Shown piece by piece: positions 55,540-64,000 of a DNA stretch of 64,000 nucleotides (position 1 is the first letter of the stretch; the number at the start of each line of letters is the position of its first letter). The notes below the pieces were generated by a model, which made no database searches, had not been told where the DNA came from, and worked only from the letters and a program-made list of their open reading frames with translations. The translations under genes were made by a program, and so were the position numbers. The DNA lies in contig CM053026.1 of assembly GCA_028564925.1 (NCBI GenBank), forward strand, positions 604,366,616 to 604,430,615. The letters are read 5' to 3'. Source of the stretch: Lithobates sylvaticus. Lineage: Eukaryota; Chordata; Amphibia; Anura; Ranidae.

Positions 55540-57426
55540 TCTATGTTTTATATAAGCAGTAGTGGTGACGGTGGACGGTGGTGGTCATGGTGGTGTCCAT
55601 GACTTCTGGAGTAGCTTCTCTGGCAACGGTAGTAGTAGCAGCATCTCCCTCCGGGACACTGGCAGCAGCAGGCAATGTAGAAACTGTAGGCCTTACCACA
55701 GGAGCGTAGACTGTAGACTCCTCGGTGGCGACGCCTGTGGCCCAATCCATGCGGTAAGCCCGTGGCAATACGGTGGGCTACTCCACCTTGAAAGCCTACT
55801 CTCCACACTGCAGACAGCGAACAAATGGCCTGGGACTTGCGACCAATCCCCCGCAATTTCCGCAGAGCATTCCAAGGGCCTCAATGTCTCCCGACGTGTA
55901 CAGGATAAACCGCCTCTGAGGTAACAGGCAAATTCCCGTATCCATCAATACAGTCCCCGGGAGTCTCACACGGAAGGCATCCTGGGTCCCAGGATGGACG
56001 ATGTCCCTGGCACTCAGAACATCTTTTTGTTTTTCTCTCTCTCTGCAAAGAAACACAACTTGCTTCGCCTTTCTCCTACGACACACTCACGCAGTGCCTC
56101 GTGCAGGGAAACAAAACAAGCAAGACTCCTCCCACTGGCTCCTCCAGTCACGCAACTCGCAGGCTTTTTTCAGTCTCCTCCCATGGCTTGTGCGCCAACA
56201 GTGGCTGTCAATCATTCCTTGCAAAAATGGCGCAGTCCAAAAATTAACCCTCTACCATTAAATTTCCACGTGGGCAATTCACTTCAGTTGCGAGGGGTAA
56301 CGGTAAATCCTAGACTGCGAGCCCCCACATGTAGCACTGACCCCCCGAAGGAGCTGTTGGTTTTATTGGGCTTACCGTTACCTTCTTCACCTCGTCTCCG
56401 TCTAGGGGTTCCCGTGGTAGATGGCCCAAAGAAATGTAGAAACTGACACTTTATCTTCCTTTTTTGCGTTATTTATTCAAAAAGATAAAAAAAGATAAAA
56501 CAGTCTCTTATAGGTAGGGTAGAGGGTTAAGGTGAAAGTCCAGGTACTTTTGGAACTGCAAAGATAGGAAATCTCTCACCAAAGAAATCCAGAGAATTAC
56601 CGTTTCACATCTGGATTCCCACATCCACCGGATAGGCCTCCTCTCACTAGGCCTAGCAGCCAATGAAGTGTTTGGTAAAGTAAAGTTTCTGCCACAGACT
56701 TGAATGTAGAACACTTGAACAAAGTCTCTGCCACAGACTTGAATGTAACTGAGGGACTTTGATAAATTTAGAGAACCGCCATATGGTACCAGTATCTCGC
56801 AGCTGGTCCGGCGATACCGTATGAGTGTAGATCCATTTAGTGTCCTTCAACTGAGCCTCCAGGCTCCTTCTGAGAAGCCAGCCTTAACGCATGGCCTTCT
56901 CCCGAAGAGTCCTCCCCTGGATGCTTCTCCATTTGCCGGGCCTCTCCTCAGATGAGACAGCACCGGACCACTTTTGGATGCTTAGGCCCCGACTTCCATT
57001 CAGGCCTGTCCCTGCAGTTGCTTCACCTCTGGCTATCCAGCCCCGAGACTCAGAATTGCCAGGAGGGCCATGGGGGATGGTCAGGAGGACCAGGACCAAA
57101 CAGACAGAAGGTATCTTCTGGACTGGACCGGAACCCCCGAAAACACGTGATCCCAGTACCTTAAATACCCTCTCCCAGAAATCCCAGCAGGATGACACTC
57201 CCACTGGGCTGGTTCCCGAGAGAAAGAGGGGTATCCAATACACCTGACCAAACTGCGTTCCCATACTTGCTGGCGGTGACAGCGACACCTGCGGCCAAGT
57301 AGGACTCCAGCCAGACTGGTACGGAAACCATAATTTGGCATAATTAACCCTAAAACCCAACTGTGGTTTCAGGAATATTTAACTTTAAAAATACATAGCG
57401 CATGCTCGTCAGGAGCCGTCGCTACA
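55540..57426 (-). mobile_element. LTR retroelement fragment: one LTR, primer site and part of the leader/gag region
   Basis: The LTR spans 56330-57426 (1097 bases) with ends TGTAGC and GCTACA on the minus strand. Two bases inward is TGGGGGCTCG, the start of a tRNA-Pro type primer-binding site. A gag-side remnant runs leftward to about 55540, where the element ends abruptly; no second LTR, polymerase or envelope part is present. It is broken and incomplete, an old fossil. It could be Ty3-like or an endogenous retrovirus. Confidence 0.7.
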
Positions 57427-57610
57427 TATCCGTGAAAATATTTATATGACACTTATTATGCTATCTGTTTTTAATATTTGTAAATTTAAAAAAAAATGTG
57501 TTTTACATATGTTGTTTGCACTCTCTTTGGTGGCACAATTAAAGTCCCATTGTCTTGCTCTCGCTCCTCCCACCATTCTGGTGGAGTTGTGGGTGGGATA
57601 TTTTTGGTTG

Positions 57611-58142
57611 ATTTGAGTAGGGATGATGCCCCATTGTGTTAATGTGTTTATATGTTTTAAGGGCTCCACCATTATCATATTTTATATATATTTTTAGATA
57701 GGTACATTTACAGCTTGGACCAATGTAACTATGCATATACCATTCCTGTGGGATCCTTGTGGAAGCTAAAACCAGTGTAGTAGGCACCATTACTGCAGAG
57801 ACCTCCACTGGCATCTGGGTCCGATCGACATGGGACCCAAAAGCTAGTGGAAATCCCTATAGTAACAGTGCAATCGAAAGCTCTAGCTTCATTTGGCATC
57901 GACCTGGTATGGTAAATGCATAGTTGCATTCGCCCAAGCTTAACCAAAGTAAATATGTGAAAATATACTGGAAATCATCTTTTAAACATCACCTATTGGG
58001 AGTAATTAAAACAGTAGATGTTAGAAAGAATGGGACACCAGTGATCAATTTAGAAGCAAAGCACATGGCATCTTAGCCAACTGTATATGTATAGGTTTAC
58101 AAAAGCTAAGGTTACTAACAGATTTTTCTTTGTTGCCTGCAG
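57611..58142. other. intron before exon at 58143
   Basis: 57640-57960 is unassigned, probably more mobile sequence. The exon acceptor is preceded by TTTTTCTTTGTTGCCTGCAG. Confidence 0.4.
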
Positions 58143-58214
58143 GAGTCTTGAGGGAATCGAGATCCCAAATATTCAAAGAAGAATGTTCATGCCACTCAAA
58201 AATCTTACTCACAT
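58143..58214 (+). CDS. rxfp1: RXFP1 exon, leucine-rich repeat 10
   Basis: 72 bases; reads SLEGIEIPNIQRRMFMPL then KNLTH, nearly identical to human repeat 10. The sequon Asn-Leu-Thr is kept where human has Asn-Leu-Ser. This is the only visible exon with a gtatgc donor rather than gtaagt. Phase 2 on both sides; the split codon gives Ile with the next exon. Confidence 0.95.
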
Positions 58215-58572
58215 GTATGCAATCTTTTCTAAGATGACATACTTCTATAAAGCAACTGCTATAAATTAAACAACACATGTAAGGGTTGTCTGGATATAAA
58301 ACATATATTAAAACCCTCAAACAGATAAAACTGTGATACAAGTACCCCTGCCTGTCTATGAAGTTTTTCCATCACTCTAAAAAACGATCTCAGAGCAGAA
58401 GCCGGCAAAACTAATTTCAGGGAGGTGGCAAGCTCATTTCAGCAAGGTCACGCTCCAGCCCACCCCCATTCATAATAAAACACTATAATAAAATACTTTA
58501 AATATAATTAATAATATAATGCCATAATAAAATAATACTTTAAAAGATAATGTTGTATCACACTCACCAACA
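58215..58572. other. intron, AT-rich spacer
   Basis: 58460-58560 has repeated ATAATAAAA words; no element recognised. Confidence 0.4.
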
Positions 58573-59275
58573 ATGCACCCTCACTGTGCCCATTTGCAGC
58601 TTCATAAGTGCCAACAATGCAGCCTCACTGTGCCCATTTGCAGCTTCATAAGTGCCAACAATGCAGCCTCACTGTGCCAATCTGCAGCCTCACTGTGCCA
58701 ATCTGCAGCCATGTCAGTGCCCATCAATGCAGCCTCACTGTGCCCATCAATGCACCCTCACTGTGCCCATCAATGCAGCCTCACTGAGCCATCAATGCAG
58801 CCTCACTGTGCCCATCTGCAGCCTCATCAGTGCCAACAAAGCAGCCTCACTGTGCCCATCTGAAGCCTTACTGCGCCAATCTGCAGCCTCACTGTGCCAA
58901 TCTGCAGCCTCACTGTGCCCATCTGCAGCCTTGTCAGTGCCCATCAATGCAGCTTCACTGTGCCCATCAATGCAGCCTCACTGAGCCATCAATGCACCCT
59001 CACTGTGCCCATCTGCAGCCTCATCAGTGCCAACAATGCAGCCTCACTTTGCCCATTTGCAGCCTCATCAGTGCCAACACTGCAGCCTCACTGTGCCAAC
59101 AATGCAGCTTCGTCAGTGCCCGTTAATGCAGCCTCACTGAGCTATCAATGCAGCCTCACTGTGCCCATCTGCAGCCTCATTAGTGTCAACAATGCAGCCT
59201 CACTGTGACAACAATGCAGCCTCACTGTGCCCATCTGTATCCTCATCAGTGCCCATCTGCAGCCTCGCCAGTACC
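58573..59275. repeat. minisatellite, about 20-45 base units (CTCACTGTGCCCATCTGCAG)
   Basis: About 25 units alternate between GCCTCACTGTGCCCATCTGCA and CTCATCAGTGCCAACAATGCA. The same words occur in short form inside family B (8930-8995 and, inverted, 22560-22630). Open frames across it are repeat artefacts. Confidence 0.9.
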
Positions 59276-59283
59276 TTGGTTAC

Positions 59284-59530
59284 ACACAGCGGGTGTATTC
59301 CACTGTGTCATGCAGCTGCAGTCTTAACTGTTCGGTGACCGACCACTGTAACAAAGCCCCGCCTCCTCATCCATGATAGACGGTCAACTGAATACTGATA
59401 CAATGCTAAGAAGTTGAATCAGTGTTCCGTCTATCATGGAAGAGGAGGTGGGGCTTTGTTACAGTGGACAGCCGCCGAACAGTTAAGACTGCAGATGCAT
59501 GACACAGCGGCATATACCCGCTGTTTGTGA
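59284..59530. repeat. large hairpin (arms about 100 bases, loop about 45)
   Basis: AGCGGGTGTATTCCACTGTG at 59289 and AAAGCCCCGCCTCCTC at 59354 are inverted at 59440-59525. Likely the core of the element that also hosts the minisatellite. Confidence 0.8.
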
Positions 59531-60168
59531 TTACTCCAGGCTGAGTGGCAGTGCAGGCTCAGCCGGGAGATTGTGCCGCACTAGAGGGAGTCTGTGAGCC
59601 CACCGTCAAATGCAGGAGTATCCCGCAAGTCGCGGGAGACTTGAGACGTCTGATACTTTTTTTTTGACGGGGAATGGACATTTTGTATGTAAATAACTTG
59701 CCCCAACCATCAGCCATGCATTTGGCTTGCGATTGTAGCGTAGCCCCATTAACTTGAATAGGTCACATTTGGCACCGGTACTGCCTGCAGAACAGGACAG
59801 CGTTATCACTTTTTGTCATCTGCATTAAGCAAAGCATTGCTGCCATGGCATGTGTGCAGCCCTGAGTAGCTGCAGGTTCCTTTTTAGGTAGGTGGTAAAA
59901 CCACGGCTCAGCTGCCTGTTTATACCTATGTACACGGGGCCTTAGTATCTTTATTTAGTTTCACCTGTATGACCCAATTTACTGCTGTAGATGTGTCAAC
60001 CATTACTACAATTGTAATACCCCCCCCCCCCCCCCCCCCAACACAACACTTTATTCCTGAAATAGGTGTGATGGTACTTTCCTCTGATGAGTAGGACAAA
60101 TAGCTAAAAAGTTTTGATTAGTACATTGTACCTGCTTTTTTATAAATTTACCTTTCTATCACACACAG
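59531..60168. other. intron before exon at 60169
   Basis: 59620-59640 has a GCGGGA inverted pair (TCCCGCAAGTCGCGGGA). 60020-60041 is a C run. 59700-59945 may be a MITE ending ACACGGGGCCTTA. Confidence 0.4.
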
Positions 60169-60398
60169 ATACTTTAAGAAGTTCCAGTACTGTGGATTTG
60201 CACCCCATGTGCGCAACTGCAAGCCAAATACAGATGGTATTTCATCCCTGGAAAATCTGCTTGCAAGTATCATCCAGCGAGTGTTTGTGTGGGTGGTTTC
60301 ACTGGCAACCTGCTTTGGGAACATCTTTGTGATCTGTACACGACCATATATTAGGTCTGAGAACAAGCTACATGCAATGTGCATCATTTCCCTTTGTT
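60169..60398 (+). CDS. rxfp1: RXFP1 exon, hinge and transmembrane helix 1
   Basis: 230 bases, entering in phase 2 and leaving in phase 1 (TGT T before gtaagt). Reads [17 protein letters not shown], then [19 protein letters not shown] (hinge), then [19 protein letters not shown], transmembrane helix 1 with the GN whose Asn is the class A position 1.50. It ends in the first intracellular loop, [18 protein letters not shown]. This exon discriminates best: RXFP2 differs at many of these sites while human RXFP1 differs at only a few. The next exon (CADCLMG in human) was not found in the window. Confidence 0.97.
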
Positions 60399-60619
60399 GT
60401 AAGTAATAAAGTAATACTTATTATGGCGCTTTAGTCACAACCATTAAAACTACACAAACAGGCTTATTCACTGATCACTATAGTATAAAAAAGCAATGTG
60501 TAAAATGCATGAACATGCAGCAGACACCATTATCACTAATCGTTAGTCTTTGCCTTACTGACTAAACTCAGGGCCCATTCACATCTATGCATGCATTTTG
60601 TGCATGTTGGTATGCGTTA
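60399..60619. other. intron, nothing recognised
   Basis: Short AT-rich sequence up to the hAT target duplication. Confidence 0.4.
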
Positions 60620-60627
60620 CTTTAAGG

Positions 60628-61704
60628 CGGGGGTTGGCAAGCTGGCAAGCGCGATCTGTTGACTGCAGGTAGATCAGGAATACAGCCCTTCATTTACGGT
60701 CTTTCCCCCCTCAGCCTCCGCCTTCACTGCAGAGCGATGAGCGAAACATATCACTGTACTAGATGGAGGGTGGGAGCTGCCGGAGTTAGCTGTTCACATT
60801 AACCAGCAGGTTACTAGGAAGCTGGGCAGTTCTAGCAACCAATCACCAGCTTGTTCATGTAAGAAGTTAACTTTGGTAGCTCCCGCCGTCCATCCAGTAC
60901 TGTTACACCTCCCGCTTTCTGCTCAAAAGTGCTACCTACACTGTGCTTGCGTGTGTGCGCGAGAGTAACGCGGGGACAGAGGAAATTGAAGGGGGCAGCT
61001 TACTACACACACTACAGTGGAGGGGATGTGATGTGAAGGGGACAGAGGAGCAGAGTATGCTACAGTGGGGGGGGGGGTGACATGAAGGGGGACAGAGGAC
61101 ACTGCTTTGGGGGGGCACAGGACACTGTTATGGGGGGGCAGGCAGAGGACACTACTGGGGGGGTGATGTGAAGAGGGGCAGAGGACTTAGGACTGCTTAA
61201 GGGAAGGCACTGGACACTGCTATGAGGGGGCCAGAGTAAAGGGGGCAGAAGACACTACGGGTAGATGTGAAGGGGGCACAGGACACTGCTTTGGGGGCAC
61301 AGGACACTACAGTGTTATGGGGGGCAGAGGAGAATACAGTGGGAGTGATGTGAAGGGGGATAGAGGACACAGGATACTACAGTGGAGGTGGGGGGGGCAA
61401 TGTGAAGGGGCAGAAAACACTGCTATGAGGGGAGGATACTACAGTGGGGGGTTATGTGAAAGGGGGCAGGACACTGGTATACGGAGAGAGAAGACACTAC
61501 TGTATGGGGAGGGGGGGCAGAGGACACTACTGTGGGGGGATGATGTGAATGGGAGCAGAGGACACTACTGTGGGTGAGGGGGGGGGGGGGCATAGGATGT
61601 GATGTGTTTTTATTGGGGGCTTGATTGTTTATTTGTTTTTTTAAAGGGTGTTTCATTCATGTTATCCAGGTAGATCTCAACCTCTGAAAGGTTGCCTACC
61701 CCTG
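60628..61704 (-). mobile_element. hAT-like element carrying a G-rich minisatellite
   Basis: Flanked by the exact 8-base duplication CTTTAAGG (60620-60627 and 61705-61712). The right tip reads, inverted, CAGGGGTAGGCAACC, and the left tip CGGGGGTTGGC, the common hAT tip. No transposase. Confidence 0.85.
61000..61615. repeat. G-rich minisatellite (GGGGGGCAGAGGACACTACTG)
   Basis: About 18 irregular units of 25-40 bases with many G runs on the plus strand, all within the hAT-like element. Confidence 0.88.
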
Positions 61705-61894
61705 CTTTAAGGCAGCCCTAATCATGGCTTAACACAAAAAAAACATACTTGCACTACTTTTGGCCACTGCACAGAGCATTCATACCCTGAAGTGCTGAAT
61801 CTCAGTGTTTATTTATACTGTATACTGTATATACATTGAGCTGCCATTTTGAATAAATGGCAAAACAGCTCAACATTTATATATCATGTATTGG

Positions 61895-62070
61895 TACATA
61901 TAGTTACATAGTTAGTCAGGTTGAAAAAAGACACAAACCCATCCAGTTCAACCATAAATAAAAAAGAAATAAATAAAAATAATATCATACAATCCCATAT
62001 ACCCAATTCTATACCCACAGTTGATCCAGAGGAAGGCGAAAAACCCCAGCAGAGCATGATCCAATTTGCA
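61895..62070 (-). mobile_element. CR1-type LINE 3' tail
   Basis: Starts (inverted) TACATAGTTAGTCAGGTTG and continues with GTTGATCCAGAGGAAGGCG, the reverse complement of the tail at 54650-54820. Truncated after about 170 bases. Confidence 0.75.
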
Positions 62071-62126
62071 ACATGTTGTGTGTGCATGTTAACATGTGCA
62101 CGAATGTGTGTGTGGATCCAACCTTA

Positions 62127-62556
62127 GGCTGCTTTCACACTGGGGCGGTTTGCAGGCGTTATTGCGCTAAGAATAGCGCCTGCAAACCGACCCGAAACAG
62201 CTGTTGCTGTTCCTTCAGTGTGAAAGCCCGAGGGCTTTCACACTGAAGCGGTGCGCTTGCAGGACGCTCAAAAATGTCCTGCAAGCCGCATCTTTGGCTC
62301 GCTATAGGAGCGGTATATTTACCGCTCCTATAGCGCCCGGTCCCATTGAAAACAATGGGGGAGCGCGCCGAACCCGCCCGCAAAACGCCGCTGCAGCAGC
62401 GGTTTGCGGGCGGTATTGACCCTTTTTCGGCCGCTCGCGGGGGGTAAAACCACCCCGCTAGCGGCCGAAATGCGCCGCTAAAACGCCGGTAAAGCGGCGC
62501 TAAATATAGCGCCGCTTTACCGCCAGCGCCCCCACCGCTCCAGTGTGAAAGCAGCC
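62127..62556. mobile_element. Harbinger-like MITE, complete
   Basis: Tips GGCTGCTTTCACACTGG and CCAGTGTGAAAGCAGCC with TTA/TAA borders. GC-rich interior with stacked inverted repeats (CGAGGGCTTTCACACTGAAG, GCGGCGCTAAATATAGCGCC). Same family style as 35169-35548. Confidence 0.75.
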
Positions 62557-63219
62557 TAAGTCATGTAGTTTGTTCTTTCTCTTTATAATTTGTTTTGTAC
62601 ACTGGAGTTAGTTTTACACAATTTCAGTCAGTAGTTCTACAAAATATATTTTTTTCTATAAATAAAATATTGATTCATACAAATGATTTATCTTTGTAGA
62701 TATGATTATAATAAACTAAAATACTCATAACTTCCCTCATAAATACATGCCCTGCAGGAAACAATATCTGTTCAATAAAGGAGCTGGAAATAATTATGCA
62801 GATACAGAAATATGTGAATAAAGTATGCCAGCGCTGGCCATTGCAACCAATAACATTCTTGTTGCTTTTAGAAAGGAAAATGGAAATTAGTATGATTGAT
62901 CAGCAGTGCAAAACACATTCCTTATCTCATGTAGTCGATTGTATGTGCAATCTATTTTTTTATTTCTTGTTAATCTTGTAAGGATAAGGGTCCAGGAGGC
63001 TGAGAGCCATGTATTATTGGAATTACTTGCAGGGAAATGGAAGATAACAGGAATTTGTGTCTAGAAATATTACATTGCTTTAGGAAAAAACACATCTTTG
63101 ATCTGTTCAGTCACAATCTTTTCCTGGGATGTTAGACAAAATCCAAATCTAAAACAATCTGTAAATCACAATATATAAATAATGAAATCATAAATATTCT
63201 ATTTGTATATGTAACTCAA
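62557..63219. other. intron, nothing recognised
   Basis: AT-rich; searched by eye for the next RXFP1 exon without success. Confidence 0.5.
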
Positions 63220-63220
63220 G

Positions 63221-63241
63221 ATCTATCTATCTATCTATCTA
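63221..63241. repeat. (TATC)n microsatellite
   Basis: Five tetramer steps directly abutting the Tc1 tip. Confidence 0.85.
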
Positions 63242-64000
63242 CAGTGCAACCAGAAAGTATTCACAGCGCTTAACTTTTTCCACATTTTGTTATGTTACAG
63301 CCTTATTTCAAAATGGATTTAATTCATTATTTTCCTCAAAATTCTACAAACAATACCACATAATGAAAGCAAGATTTGTTTGAAATCTTTGCAAATTTAT
63401 GAAAAATAAAAAAGGAAAAAAATTCCATGTACATAAGTAGTCACAGCCTTTGCACAATACTCTGTTGAAGCATCTTTGGCACCAATTACAGCCTCAAGTC
63501 TTTTTGAGTATGATGCTACAAGTTTGGCACACCTATCTTTGGGCAGTTTCTCTTATTCTTCTTTGCAGGACCTCTCAAGCTCCATCAGGTTGGATGGGTA
63601 GCGTCGGTGCACAGACATTTTCAGATCTCTCCAAAGATGTTCAATCGGGTTCAAGTCTGGGCTCTGGCTGGGCCACTCAGGGACATTCACAGAGTTGTCC
63701 CGAAGCCACTACTGATATCTTGGCTGAGCGCTTAAGCTCGTTGTCTTGTTGGAAGATAAACGTTCGCCCCAGTCTGAGGTCCAGAGCACTCTGGAGCAAG
63801 TTTTCATCAATGTCTCTATACATTGCTACATTTATCTTTCCCTCAATCCTGACTAGTCTCCCAGTTCCTGCTACTGAAAAACAGATGCTGCCACCACCAT
63901 GCTTCACTGTAGGGATGATATTGGCCAGGTGGTGAGCGGTGCCAGGTTTCCTCCAGACATGACGCTTATCATTCAGGCCAGAATTGAATTTTTGTTTCAT
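63242..64000 (-). mobile_element. Tc1-like transposon, continues past the window
   Basis: Tip CAGTGCAACCAGAAAGTATT after TA at 63240-63241. From the window edge the minus strand reads the transposase catalytic region: HVWRKPGTAHHLANIIPTVK, then GRLVRIEGKINVAMYRDI, then ENLLQSALDLRLGRTFIFQQ and DNELK, the Asp of the DDE core. Relative to the family there are small deletions (the usual LWGC after GGGSI is lost) and a frame loss afterwards. The N-terminal half would lie beyond 64000. Confidence 0.88.

Larger units (their letters stand above)
52795..57610. mobile_element. long-inverted-repeat element filled with later insertions
   Basis: Arms of about 175 bases at 52795-52970 and 57430-57610 are inverted copies (CCCACAACTCCACCAGAATGG against its complement near 57575-57595; GGCGTATTTTA / TGGTGGC side, GAGAGTGCAAACAA). 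Between them lie a Tc1 element with an inner MITE, a CR1 tail and a broken LTR element, so the original element was short. Confidence 0.6.

Noticed and set aside
55541-56446. Several overlapping 90-150 codon frames on both strands
   Set aside because: They lie in the broken LTR-element fragment and its LTR; treated as fossil sequence, not as genes.
58573-59275. CRISPR-like repeat/spacer look
   Set aside because: Unit lengths vary, there are no constant repeats with unique spacers, and the setting is a vertebrate intron. It is a minisatellite.
386-60398. Assignment as RXFP2 rather than RXFP1
   Set aside because: The hinge and TM1 exon ([28 protein letters not shown]) fits human RXFP1 with few changes and RXFP2 with many; PDKPLCQ in repeat 5 is also the RXFP1 form.
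60399-63240. Possible next RXFP1 exon (human CADCLMG onward)
   Set aside because: No reading with those motifs on the plus strand was found; the intron evidently continues past this region.

Overview
The window is a piece of a vertebrate chromosome, most likely from a ranid-type frog. It holds one host gene on the + strand, seen only in its middle: nine exons of the relaxin receptor RXFP1, spread over about 60 kb. The translated exons follow the human RXFP1 leucine-rich repeats 3 to 10, then the hinge and transmembrane helix 1. Each repeat sits in its own 72- or 75-base exon with phase-2 introns and canonical AG/GT borders. The amphibian assignment rests on the repeat content: L1/Tx1-type and CR1/L2 LINEs, several Tc1 families, and very many TTAA-flanked elements like those known from frogs. 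The gene starts upstream of position 1 and continues past 64000.

Almost everything else is intronic transposon sequence. The 28-kb first intron (458-28784) holds an L1 fragment, an L2-type LINE and several TTAA elements. It also holds a five-level nest: an old minus-strand L1 (7541-21267) is split by a T2-like element (9625-21074), which contains a hAT-like element (10028-20871) with an 8-bp duplication. That contains a piggyBac-like element (10283-18190), which contains a young L1 (12575-17742) with intact ORF1, endonuclease, reverse transcriptase and zinc knuckle but a central deletion. A 1.78-kb palindrome (18467-20244) lies in the hAT-like layer. The rest of the intron has a tRNA-type SINE, L1 tails, a second hAT, a T2-like element and a Tc1 element.

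The middle introns (28857-49736) carry T2-like, TTAA-flanked and Harbinger-like elements, a second palindromic hAT, two solo LTRs and Tc1 remnants. The intron 49809-58142 holds long-inverted-repeat elements, one of them filled by a Tc1 element, a CR1 tail and a broken LTR-element fragment. The last part (58215-64000) has minisatellites, a hairpin, exon 60169-60398, a hAT-like element carrying a G-rich minisatellite, and a Tc1 element running off the edge.

I found no new protein system. The most notable candidate is regulatory: T2-like elements at 3629 and 26634 look like portable bidirectional promoters. They carry BANP-type TCTCGCGAGA, ETS and YY1 motifs, with a consensus splice donor pointing outward near each end. 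A third T2-like copy at 30508 keeps only the outward donors.
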